Source: Oscillospiraceae bacterium (GTDB lineage Bacteria > Bacillota > Clostridia > Oscillospirales > Ruminococcaceae). Taken from it: DNA of 17,313 nucleotides. The number at the start of each line of letters is the position of its first letter. The stretch's first letter is position 1. The notes beneath the pieces were generated by a model. That model was not told the origin of the DNA, did no database searches, and saw nothing but the letters and a program-made list of their open reading frames with translations. Shown here piece after piece: positions 1-7,015 of this stretch. The stretch lies in NCBI GenBank assembly GCA_020024615.1, contig JAHHTP010000029.1, positions 1 to 17,313 on the forward strand, given 5' to 3'. The position numbers were made by a program, and so were the translations under genes.

Positions 1-107
1 ACAACAGAGAGAATGGTCAGAACCGCGATGGCGGTAATCGTTCGTACAACAGAGAGAATGGTCAGAACCGTTCCTATAACAGAGATGGTGGTTTTAACCG
101 CGATTTC
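1..107 (+). repeat. Direct repeats coding for an Asn-Arg-rich IF-2 N-terminal tail
   Basis: Bases 1-25 recur exactly at 46-70 (45-base period), and a degenerate third copy of the module runs from about 71 to 107. In the IF-2 frame these read NRENGQNR, NRDGG and NRSY modules. The array is cut by the window edge, so its full copy number cannot be seen. The encoded tail is low-complexity, positively charged and probably disordered. Confidence 0.85.
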
Positions 108-2183
108 ATGAAAGATAAAGATTCCGGTTCTCAGCGTGTTATCGCACCGAAAACCAAAACCGCTATTCCGGCAAGACCGCAGCTTGAAGGTCCGACTGAA
201 ACGGTTGTTCGTCATATTGATACCAAAACTGCCGATGTCAATCTCGACAAATACAATGATCGCTATGAGCAGATGATGGGCGGTAAAGCTGCACACAACA
301 ATGATTCGATGCAGCGTAAACAGAAGCTGAATCAGAAATCACAGCAACAGAGACGCAAACAGAAATCCGGTAAAGTGGAAACAGAGGCGCAGAAAATGCA
401 GCGTCTGGCTCTGGAGCGCGCAAGAAAACAGCAGCTTAAAGTTACGATTCCGGATGAAATTGTTGTTTCAGAATTAGCTTCTCGCCTGAAAGTTACGGTT
501 GCAGAGGTTATCAAACGCCTGATGATGCTTGGCGTTATGGCTTCCCAGAATCAGGTAATCGACTTTGACACTGCTTCTTTGGTTGCAGATGAGCTGGGCG
601 CAAAGGTTGAGCATGAGATTACTGTAACCATCGAAGATCGTCTGATTGATGACAGTGAGGATAATGAGGAAGATAATGAGCCGAGAATCCCGGTTGTTGT
701 TGTTATGGGTCATGTTGACCACGGTAAAACCTCCCTATTAGACTATATCAGAAAATCTCATGTCACCACGGGTGAGGCAGGCGGTATTACACAGCATATT
801 GGTGCATATAAAGTAAAACTGCCGTCTGGTCAGCAGATGACCTTCTTAGATACCCCAGGACATGAGGCGTTCACTTCGATGCGTGCGCGTGGTGCAATGG
901 TTACCGATATTGCAATCCTGGTCGTTGCAGCAGATGACGGTATTATGCCGCAGACTGTTGAGGCAATTAACCATGCAAAAGCTGCTGGTATCAAAATTAT
1001 TGTTGCAATCAATAAAATGGATAAACCGACTGCAAATCCTGAGCGCGTTATGGAAGAAATGACTAAGTATGAGCTGGTTCCGGAGGAATGGGGCGGTGAT
1101 ATCATCTGCTGTCCGGTATCTGCATTAACTGGTGACGGCATTGATAACCTGCTTGAGAATGTTTGTTTGGTAGCAGAACTGGAGGAGCTGAAAGCAAATC
1201 CGAACCGTCTGGCAAAAGGTACCATTATCGAAGCAAGACTAGATAAATCCCGTGGTCCGGTTACTACTTTATTGGTTCAGAATGGTACGCTGCATGCTGG
1301 TGATGTTATCATTGCAGGTACAGCTGTTGGTCGTGTCAGAGCAATGACCAATGACCGTGTTCAGGTTGTTACCGAGGCAGGTCCGTCTGATCCGGTTGAG
1401 ATCATCGGTCTGGATGAGGTTCCGCAGGCAGGCGATACCTTTAACGCAGTTGAAAACGAGCGTCTGGCAAGAGAACTGGCTGAAAAACGCCGCTTTGAGC
1501 AGAAAGAGGAACAGTTTAAATCCTATCAGAAAGTTACACTGGATAATCTGTTTGACCAGATGGCAGCAGGCGAGCGCAAAGAACTGCCGATTATCATCAA
1601 AGCGGATGTACAGGGTTCTGCGGAGGCTGTAAAACAGTCCTTAGAGAAACTGTCCAATGAGGAAGTTACTGTAAGAGTTATTCACGCTTCGGTTGGTGCT
1701 GTCAATCGTTCTGACGTTATGCTGGCACAGGCAGGTGGCGCAATCATCATCGGCTTCAATGTTCGTCCGGATGCAAATGCCAAAGAGCTGGCAGCTGAAG
1801 AAGAAGTTGAGCTGCGTTTGTACCGTATCATCTATGATGCAATTGATGATGTTAAGGATGCAATGAAAGGTATGCTTGCTCCGAAAATCCGTGAGATTGA
1901 GCTTGGTACTGCTGAGGTTCGTGATGTCTTCAAGATTTCCGGCGTTGGTACCATTGCAGGCTGCTATGTCACCCATGGTAAGGTTGTCAGAAGTGCAAGC
2001 ATTCGTTTGGTTCGTGATGGTGTCGTACTCTGTGAGGATAAGATCAGTTCTCTGAAACGTTTCAAAGATGATGCAAAAGAGGTTGCACAGGGTTATGAAT
2101 GTGGTATCGGACTGGAGCGTTTCAACGACATCAAACTCGGCGATATCTTTGAATCCTTCCAGCTGGAAGAGTACAGAGATTAA
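1..2183 (+). CDS. infB: Translation initiation factor IF-2, 5' end outside the window
   Basis: IF-2 is the cytoplasmic GTPase that brings fMet-tRNA to the 30S subunit and promotes 50S joining. The reading frame is open from base 3 to the TAA at 2181-2183 (726 residues visible), so the gene starts upstream; the ATG at 108 is internal. In order it shows an Asn/Arg/Gly-rich repeat tail, a charged linker rich in Lys/Gln, the IF2_N helical domain (about 435-610, VTIPDEIVVSELA...), then the G domain: G1 GHVDHGKT at 708-731, G3 DTPGHE at 849-866, G4 NKMD at 1011-1022 and G5 SAL from 1119. Beta-barrel domain II, domain III and the C-terminal fMet-tRNA binding domain (GTAEVRDVFKISGVGTIAGC) follow. rbfA starts 22 bases downstream with its own ribosome site, the usual infB-rbfA order. 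Confidence 0.98.
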   Translation, partial: NRENGQNRDGGNRSYNRENGQNRSYNRDGGFNRDFMKDKDSGSQRVIAPKTKTAIPARPQLEGPTETVVRHIDTKTADVNLDKYNDRYEQMMGGKAAHNNDSMQRKQKLNQKSQQQRRKQKSGKVETEAQKMQRLALERARKQQLKVTIPDEIVVSELASRLKVTVAEVIKRLMMLGVMASQNQVIDFDTASLVADELGAKVEHEITVTIEDRLIDDSEDNEEDNEPRIPVVVVMGHVDHGKTSLLDYIRKSHVTTGEAGGITQHIGAYKVKLPSGQQMTFLDTPGHEAFTSMRARGAMVTDIAILVVAADDGIMPQTVEAINHAKAAGIKIIVAINKMDKPTANPERVMEEMTKYELVPEEWGGDIICCPVSALTGDGIDNLLENVCLVAELEELKANPNRLAKGTIIEARLDKSRGPVTTLLVQNGTLHAGDVIIAGTAVGRVRAMTNDRVQVVTEAGPSDPVEIIGLDEVPQAGDTFNAVENERLARELAEKRRFEQKEEQFKSYQKVTLDNLFDQMAAGERKELPIIIKADVQGSAEAVKQSLEKLSNEEVTVRVIHASVGAVNRSDVMLAQAGGAIIIGFNVRPDANAKELAAEEEVELRLYRIIYDAIDDVKDAMKGMLAPKIREIELGTAEVRDVFKISGVGTIAGCYVTHGKVVRSASIRLVRDGVVLCEDKISSLKRFKDDAKEVAQGYECGIGLERFNDIKLGDIFESFQLEEYRD

Positions 2184-2205
2184 TCTGCCAGATAAGGAGT
2201 AAAGA

Positions 2206-2586
2206 ATGGCTGGATTTAAGAATGATCGCAGAGCGCAGGATATTCGCATGGCTTTGCAAAAAATATTCACTGAATTAAAAGATCCGCGTATTTCTCCGAT
2301 GCTGAGTGTTTTGAAAATTGATTTGTCGAATGACCTTTCTTATTGCAAAGTGTATGTTTCGGCAGTCGAAGGAACTGAAAAAACCGATGAATCGGTAAAG
2401 GGCTTGAAAAGTGCGGCGGGATTTATCCGCCGCGAGATTGCCCATAGACTGAATTTGCGAAAAGCACCGGAATTTAAATTTATTGCGGATCATTCCATTG
2501 ATCACAGCATGCATATTAATGATTTGCTTCATCAAGTTATTACTGCAACCGAGCCAGACACGACAGAAGAATCCGAAGAGGAATAA
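2206..2586 (+). CDS. rbfA: Ribosome-binding factor A
   Basis: RbfA is a small KH-like protein that binds the pre-30S subunit and helps mature the 5' end of 16S rRNA, notably in the cold. The 126-residue length is typical. The protein opens with the family pattern RAQDIRMALQKIFTELKDPRI and contains the alpha-helical SAAGFIRREIAHRLNLRKAPEFKF segment followed by the DHSIDHSMHINDLL block near the C-terminus, ending in an acidic tail. A strong AAGGAG site precedes the ATG at 2206. It sits 22 bases after infB, almost certainly cotranscribed. In many Firmicutes a DHH-family phosphoesterase (nrnA) follows rbfA; here a MarR regulator is found instead. Confidence 0.96.
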   Translation: MAGFKNDRRAQDIRMALQKIFTELKDPRISPMLSVLKIDLSNDLSYCKVYVSAVEGTEKTDESVKGLKSAAGFIRREIAHRLNLRKAPEFKFIADHSIDHSMHINDLLHQVITATEPDTTEESEEE

Positions 2587-2607
2587 TCAGAAAGAGGGAT
2601 ATCGGGG

Positions 2608-3081
2608 ATGAAGCAGGAAGAGCAACTCGAAAGTATACAGCATCTTGTTATGGCCTTTATGCAGTATATCATTCTCCCGTTTGAAAAATGTATGGGGCTG
2701 CAACTAAGTGTCATGCAATTTCGTGCCCTCTGTTGCCTTGCTATGAGCCGGAATCAGAAGATGACTGAACTTGCTGAGCATCTGTGCATTTCAAAACAGC
2801 AGGTTACTCAGATTGTTGACCGTATGACCGAAATGGGTTTTTTAAGGCGTGTGGAGGATACACACGATAGACGATGCATCAGAGTTGATTTAACTGAATT
2901 TGCCAATCAGTATCTGAACGAAAAGCTTTCAGATTATGCAACGGTTTTCTGCTATGATTTAAGGAATCTGTCCAAGGCACAGCAGAAGAAATTCTGGACT
3001 GCTGTGGAGTATATTATGGATATTTTGCCGCAGATGTCTGGTCTGGCAGAGAGTGCAGAAGATGTTTTTCAAAGTGAATAG
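2608..3081 (+). CDS. MarR-family winged-helix transcriptional regulator
   Basis: Dimeric DNA-binding repressor or activator of the MarR family, usually ligand- or redox-responsive. The 157 residues have the expected layout: N-terminal dimerisation helix (1-35), helix-turn-helix at about 50-79 (KMTELAEHLCISKQQVTQIVDRM is split over both helices), a wing with the family DxR signature as D87-R88-R89, and a long C-terminal dimerisation helix. The ATG at 2608 lies 9 bases after a GAGGG ribosome site and 21 bases after the rbfA stop, so it appears to be the last gene of the infB operon, before the terminator at 3089-3127. The target is unknown; whether it controls the downstream murQ operon is only a guess based on adjacency. 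Confidence 0.9.
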   Translation: MKQEEQLESIQHLVMAFMQYIILPFEKCMGLQLSVMQFRALCCLAMSRNQKMTELAEHLCISKQQVTQIVDRMTEMGFLRRVEDTHDRRCIRVDLTEFANQYLNEKLSDYATVFCYDLRNLSKAQQKKFWTAVEYIMDILPQMSGLAESAEDVFQSE

Positions 3082-3088
3082 AGATTGG

Positions 3089-3127
3089 TCCGATCCTTTG
3101 TTGCAAAGGGTCGGATTTTGTTTTTCG
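3089..3127 (+). terminator. Intrinsic terminator ending the infB-rbfA-marR operon
   Basis: A 12-bp stem (3089-3100 with 3104-3115, one G-T wobble) closes a 3-base loop and is followed by a T-rich tract (TTTTGTTTTT). It lies 8 bases after the marR stop. Confidence 0.9.
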
Positions 3128-3160
3128 TTTAAATATTTTAAATATCCACAGATATGAGCA

Positions 3161-3176
3161 TGGTGCATAAATACCA
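3161..3176. promoter_or_regulatory. Upstream operator-like element, TGGT-N8-ACCA
   Basis: TGGTGCATAAATACCA is an imperfect palindrome with TGGT/ACCA arms. It closely matches the element at 3241-3255 (one base longer in the middle), and both are followed by an ATTATAA-like run. Start-to-start distance is exactly 80 bases. TGGT...ACCA symmetry resembles operators of GntR/HutC-type regulators such as NagR, but the binding protein is not identified here. Confidence 0.55.
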
Positions 3177-3222
3177 ATCATTATAACAACGTAAGTTTTC
3201 TATATATTCTGGAAATTTGGTA

Positions 3223-3251
3223 TTGATTATTTGAAATATATGGTGTATAAT
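3223..3251 (+). promoter_or_regulatory. Promoter of the murQ operon
   Basis: TTGATT at 3223-3228 and TATAAT at 3246-3251 are separated by 17 bases, a near-consensus sigma-A promoter, followed by about 55 bases of leader before murQ. A TGGTATT half-site at 3218-3224 and its exact inverse AATACCA at 3249-3255 flank the promoter core. Confidence 0.8.
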
Positions 3252-3255
3252 ACCA
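3241..3255. promoter_or_regulatory. Operator-like element covering the murQ -10 box
   Basis: TGGTGTATAATACCA contains the -10 hexamer (3246-3251) in its centre and has ATGGT/ACCAT arms. It is near-identical to the element at 3161-3176. A protein bound here would block RNA polymerase, so repression in the absence of an amino sugar inducer is the natural reading. The regulator is not encoded next to it. Confidence 0.6.
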
Positions 3256-3314
3256 TTATAAAAGATTGAATTCTGGCGCTTTATGAATAAATAATGAACG
3301 AAAGGGAATGAAAA

Positions 3315-4235
3315 ATGGGAAATCAGATTGATCAAAATCGGCTGAAAGCACTTTCCACAGAGGGGCGAAATCAGAATACCTTAAATATTGATACAGCATC
3401 GGCAGAAGAAATCGTTCGTATGATAAATAATGAAGATAAGACGGTTGCATTTGCGGTGGAAAAAGCATTGCCACAGATTGCGTCAGCGGTTGAGGCAATC
3501 CATGCTGCGTTGTCAAAAGGTGGCAGGTTGATTTACTGTGGGGCTGGCACTTCTGGAAGATTGGGCGTGCTGGATGCGTCCGAATGCAGGCCAACATACG
3601 GCGTGGACGATAACACCGTAATCGGCTTGATTGCAGGTGGAAAAGATGCAATGTTTTATGCAAAAGAAGGAGCCGAAGATTCACAAACACTTTGTGTCGA
3701 TGATCTGAAAGCAATTCATTTTAGTGAAAAAGATGTTTTGGTTGGCGTTGCTGCTTCCGGTCGCACGCCGTATTGTATTGGTGGATTGGAGTATGCCAAT
3801 TCCATCGGTGCGGTTACTGTTTCGGTTTGTTGCAGCAAGGATTCCACTATGAGCAAGATAGCGCAGATTCCAATCGAGGCGGTTACTGGTTCGGAGAGTG
3901 TTACCGGCTCCACACGGATGAAAGCGGGTACAGCACAGAAAATGATTCTGAACATGCTTTCCACCGCATCGATGATTTTACAAGGGAAGGTGTACAGTAA
4001 TTTGATGGTGGATGTCCAGCCAACCAATGAAAAGCTGATTATCCGTGCCAGAAATATTTTCATGCAGGCGACCGGCGCAAATGAAGCAAGGGCAGAGGAA
4101 TTATTGGAGCAAACACACTATCATGTCAAGTTGGCAATCGTAATGGAACTGTGCGGATTGGAAATGCAGACTGCACAGGCATTGCTTGAAAAAAATCACG
4201 GCCATATCGGCCACGCAATTTTAGATGCAAAATAA
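3315..4235 (+). CDS. murQ: N-acetylmuramic acid 6-phosphate etherase
   Basis: MurQ is a cytoplasmic lyase that splits the D-lactyl ether of MurNAc-6-phosphate to give GlcNAc-6-phosphate and D-lactate. The 306 residues match the family length. The SIS-fold sugar phosphate site is seen in YCGAGTSGRLGVLDASECRPTYG, where E90 corresponds to the conserved catalytic glutamate of DASE, and in VGVAASGRTPYCIGGLEYA. The TGSTRMKAGTAQKMILNMLSTA block is also a MurQ signature, and a C-terminal UBA-like helical segment follows. The ATG at 3315 follows an AAAGGGA site. It is the first gene of a six-gene operon and is followed 21 bases later by the kinase that would supply its substrate, the same pairing as murQ/murK in Clostridium acetobutylicum. 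Confidence 0.96.
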   Translation: MGNQIDQNRLKALSTEGRNQNTLNIDTASAEEIVRMINNEDKTVAFAVEKALPQIASAVEAIHAALSKGGRLIYCGAGTSGRLGVLDASECRPTYGVDDNTVIGLIAGGKDAMFYAKEGAEDSQTLCVDDLKAIHFSEKDVLVGVAASGRTPYCIGGLEYANSIGAVTVSVCCSKDSTMSKIAQIPIEAVTGSESVTGSTRMKAGTAQKMILNMLSTASMILQGKVYSNLMVDVQPTNEKLIIRARNIFMQATGANEARAEELLEQTHYHVKLAIVMELCGLEMQTAQALLEKNHGHIGHAILDAK

Positions 4236-4256
4236 AATAAAGGCAGGAAAATATTC

Positions 4257-5159
4257 ATGATGGAACAATATATGGTGAGTGTAGATGCTGGCGGTACAAA
4301 AACCAAGGCATGCGCGTATGATAAAGCCGGAAATCAGCTTTGCAGCAAGGTGACCGAATTCGGCAATTTGTCGCTCGACTATGATCTTGCGTATGAACAT
4401 ATTCTAAAAGCTGTAACCGGTTGCATTGATACATTGAATGGCAAATGTACATATGTTTGTATCGGCGCGGCAGGTATCGAAACTGGAAATATTAAGGCTC
4501 AAATCAAACAGGATTTGGAAGCTGCTCTGAATATTCCGGTGTATGCAACCAATGACGCAGTTATGGCATTGTATGCTTCGTTGGAAGGAAAGGATGGTGT
4601 TCTGGTTATCTCCGGAACCGGTGCAATCGCTTCCTGCAAGTGGAAAGGGGAAATTTCCCGTGTGGGTGGATGGGGACATTTGATCAACGATGACGGATCT
4701 GGTTATTCCATCGGCGCAAAAGCAATTCGCTGCATCACTGATAACTATGATACCGACAACATTGGAACGGCACTGGAAAAGGGGATTTTTGCTCATCTGG
4801 GTATCACATCTTTACGAGAACTCATTTCTTATGTGTATTCCCATCAGAAAAGCGATATTGCGTCACTGTTGCCGGTAGTAGAACTTCTGGCAGAAAATGG
4901 AGATGACCAAGCTGCGGAAATTTTAATTTGGGCAGGTGAGCAGTTGGCACAGCTGGTATACCGTATTTGTACCCGCCATCAGATTTCAGAACCGCTGATC
5001 GGTATTTCAGGCAGTGCAATTACCAAAACCCGTATGACCCGAATGGCGTTTGAACAGGCAGTTCGAGCAAGATTTGCCCATTATGAAATTGTCACCTGCC
5101 AGAGTGATCCGGCTAAGGGCGGTTATTATATCTGGCTGGAGCAGACCGAGAAAAAATAA
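4257..5159 (+). CDS. murK: BadF/BadG/BcrA/BcrD-family sugar kinase, probable MurNAc/GlcNAc kinase
   Basis: ASKHA-fold cytoplasmic kinase expected to phosphorylate MurNAc and/or GlcNAc at O6 using ATP, feeding MurQ. The 300 residues begin with the phosphate-1 loop DAGGTKTKACAYD (D10 to D22), then show the phosphate-2 motif ISGTGAIAS and the BadF/BadG signature GGWGHLINDDGSGYSIGAKAI, and near the end an adenosine-type GISGSAI motif. The start at 4257 has an AGGA site 8 bases upstream; ATGs at 4260 and 4272 (M6) are less well placed. The location directly after murQ, as in the C. acetobutylicum MurNAc salvage genes, is the reason for naming MurK rather than a GlcNAc-only kinase; sugar preference cannot be read from the sequence. 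Confidence 0.85.
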   Translation: MMEQYMVSVDAGGTKTKACAYDKAGNQLCSKVTEFGNLSLDYDLAYEHILKAVTGCIDTLNGKCTYVCIGAAGIETGNIKAQIKQDLEAALNIPVYATNDAVMALYASLEGKDGVLVISGTGAIASCKWKGEISRVGGWGHLINDDGSGYSIGAKAIRCITDNYDTDNIGTALEKGIFAHLGITSLRELISYVYSHQKSDIASLLPVVELLAENGDDQAAEILIWAGEQLAQLVYRICTRHQISEPLIGISGSAITKTRMTRMAFEQAVRARFAHYEIVTCQSDPAKGGYYIWLEQTEKK

Positions 5160-5181
5160 ATATGAGATAGAGGGAAATGAT

Positions 5182-6240
5182 ATGAAATTTGTCAAAGCAG
5201 AGATGGAAGATGCCGCAAAACTTTGTCTGTTCTGGAACCGTTTTGCGGAGAAAGAAATTCTGCATAAGCAGATGGACGAGATGGATTTTTCTAAACTTTG
5301 GATGGAAAATAACCAAACTACGCAGAAAATAACCTTGATGGCAATGGATGGACAGAAACTGATTGGATTTGCAAACGGCTGTTATGTGGAAAATAAGCCT
5401 TTCGGTTATATCACATTTGTTTTGGTAGATCCAGAATATCGCCACCAGAAAGTAGGTACAATGCTGCTGGTTGCACTGGAACAGGAATTGCAGAAAATCG
5501 CTTCGGCACAGCTGGAATATTATGATGTGATTTTCTTTAATCCAATCAACTTGGAATGGATTATACCAGGTACACCGCGTCATGACCATCCAAATGCACC
5601 GGGTGTGGATATGGGAAGTGATGGTTTTATCTGGCTAAAAAACTGTGGTTACCGCGCCCGTACTTATGAAAATTCGTTTTATCAGCCAATTCAGAACTTT
5701 GCGTATTCGGATGCGATTTTGCAGAAAATGAAACAGCAGAAGCAGCAGAGACTGGGCATTGCATATTATGATTCTGATAAGCATTATGGTATGCGGGAAT
5801 TGATGGACAATCTCGACAGCGATGACTGGAAGCAGCATATTTACGGTAATTTGGAGAAGGAGCATCCAGACCCGATTTTAATCGCATATTCTGAAAGATC
5901 GGAAGATTTGGATGAAAAAGGTAGAGCTAAAGCAGTAGGTTTTACCGGTCCACTCCGTGTACAGCAAAGCGGCAGAGGCTTTTTTGCTGGAATCGGCGTA
6001 CATTCGGAATACCGTCAGTACGGGCTGGGCAAGGTATTGTTTTCCGGTTTGTGCAATTCACTGAAAGAGATGGGAGCAGTGTATATGACGCTGTTTACCG
6101 GCGAGGAAAACCCGGCAAGAAATATCTATGAATCAGCTGGATTTAAAATTGTTCGAAGCTGGTCAACTATGCGCAGAAAGGTATCACAGCATGACCAGTA
6201 TAATCGTATGACAGCAAAGAAAATGCTGGCAGATTTATAA
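5182..6240 (+). CDS. Tandem-GNAT N-acetyltransferase, GlmA-like
   Basis: Two GNAT folds in 352 residues. The C-terminal domain (about 200-340) has a canonical acetyl-CoA motif R278-QYG-L-G283 plus the NPARNIYESAGF end motif. The N-terminal domain (1-160) has the degenerate R87-HQK-V-G92 with Lys in place of the usual first Gly, so acetyl-CoA is probably used by the second domain. In C. acetobutylicum a two-domain GNAT, GlmA, acetylates glucosamine and non-reducing-end GlcN of peptidoglycan fragments and is encoded with MurNAc salvage genes; this neighbour pattern makes the same job likely here (inference). The start at 5182 follows GAGGG; an in-frame extension to 5050 would run back through the kinase gene and is rejected. 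Gaps to neighbours are 22 and 18 bases, consistent with one transcript. Confidence 0.8.
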   Translation: MKFVKAEMEDAAKLCLFWNRFAEKEILHKQMDEMDFSKLWMENNQTTQKITLMAMDGQKLIGFANGCYVENKPFGYITFVLVDPEYRHQKVGTMLLVALEQELQKIASAQLEYYDVIFFNPINLEWIIPGTPRHDHPNAPGVDMGSDGFIWLKNCGYRARTYENSFYQPIQNFAYSDAILQKMKQQKQQRLGIAYYDSDKHYGMRELMDNLDSDDWKQHIYGNLEKEHPDPILIAYSERSEDLDEKGRAKAVGFTGPLRVQQSGRGFFAGIGVHSEYRQYGLGKVLFSGLCNSLKEMGAVYMTLFTGEENPARNIYESAGFKIVRSWSTMRRKVSQHDQYNRMTAKKMLADL

Positions 6241-6258
6241 AAATGGGGGGATATTAAG

Positions 6259-6963
6259 ATGGCGGAAAAACAGAAATGTATTATGGCAATCGGTGGTCAT
6301 ATCGGCGATGCTGAATTGACCTGCGGCGGTGTACTTGCGACCAAAGCATTGCAGGGATGGAAAATCGTTACAGTCGGTGCAACCGGCGGTGAAAAAGGCA
6401 ATCCGCCGCATTTGACCGTGGAACAGTACCGTAAACAGAAATTAGAGGAAGCCAAGAATTTTGCAGAGATGCTTGGTGGTGTGGCAGAAGTACTGCCGTA
6501 TGCAGATTGCGAATTGGTCGTAAATGATGAATCCAGATATTTGCTCTGTGATTTAATCCGCAAACATAAACCAGATATGCTTTTGACGCATTGGGAGCAT
6601 TCGATGCACCGTGACCATATTTTGACCAGTCAGCTGGTTCGTGAAGCGCAGTTGTTAGCAGGTCTGCCAAGTGTGGAGCGTGAGCTTCCGGCACATTTTG
6701 CAGCAGGTCCGTATATGGCAGAAAACTGGGAGGATGCAGACGGATTTGTTCCGCATACTTATATGGAAGTAACACCAGAGGGTTTTGAACTGTGGTGCAA
6801 AGCAATTGACTATCACTGGTTTGCAGTCAACAGCAAGGATTTCCACTATAAAGAATATTATAAAGCACTGATGCGCGTGCGTGGCTTGGAGGCAAAATTT
6901 GAGTATGCCGAGGCATTCGCTTTGCAGGAGCATGAAAAACGCGTTAGAATTGCTGCAAAATAA
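6259..6963 (+). CDS. PIG-L/LmbE-family metal-dependent deacetylase-like protein with altered active site
   Basis: PIG-L proteins are zinc enzymes that remove N-acetyl groups from GlcNAc-containing molecules (MshB, BshB, GPI synthesis). The 234-residue length fits. The first motif, usually AHPDD, is GGH14-I-G-D17 here: H14 and D17 match the zinc ligands, but the residue aligned with the general-base Asp is G16. The distal motif H111-WEHSMHRDH120 supplies the third zinc ligand (H120). A GATGGEKG loop (41-47) is typical. No signal peptide or membrane segment is seen, so it is cytoplasmic. The substrate is unknown; in an operon for MurNAc salvage, an amino sugar, muropeptide or lactyl/acyl-substituted intermediate is plausible. 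A GGGGGG ribosome site precedes the ATG at 6259. Confidence 0.85.
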   Translation: MAEKQKCIMAIGGHIGDAELTCGGVLATKALQGWKIVTVGATGGEKGNPPHLTVEQYRKQKLEEAKNFAEMLGGVAEVLPYADCELVVNDESRYLLCDLIRKHKPDMLLTHWEHSMHRDHILTSQLVREAQLLAGLPSVERELPAHFAAGPYMAENWEDADGFVPHTYMEVTPEGFELWCKAIDYHWFAVNSKDFHYKEYYKALMRVRGLEAKFEYAEAFALQEHEKRVRIAAK

Positions 6964-6965
6964 GA

Positions 6966-6996
6966 AAAGAGGGTGCGCTTGATTCGTACCCTCTTT
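6966..6996 (+). terminator. Intra-operon hairpin, possible attenuator or mRNA-processing site
   Basis: A 12-bp stem (6966-6977 with 6985-6996, one G-T wobble) with a 7-base loop lies 3 bases after the PIG-L gene stop. Only TTT then GT follow, so termination would be partial. The largest gap in the operon (52 bases) is here, and a fresh AAAGGAG site follows at 7001-7007. Confidence 0.55.
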
Positions 6997-7015
6997 GTAA
7001 AAAGGAGATAACACA

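Noticed and set aside
1..107. CRISPR-like repeat array
   Set aside because: The repeats are in frame within infB, with no unique spacers, and encode the IF-2 tail.
1641..2270. 209-residue minus-strand open frame opposite infB and rbfA, and others such as 11947-12927 opposite lacZ
   Set aside because: These are antisense shadows of strongly biased coding sequence; their proteins show no domain pattern and they lie fully opposite certain genes.
3128..3314. Possible glmS-type ribozyme or riboswitch in the murQ leader
   Set aside because: No conserved structured motif could be seen; the region is explained by a promoter and operator-like palindromes, and the leader after the promoter is only about 55 bases.
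5050..5181. GNAT start at 5050 inside the kinase gene
   Set aside because: The extra residues are a shifted-frame reading of the kinase 3' end; the ATG at 5182 has its own ribosome site and GNAT sequence begins there.
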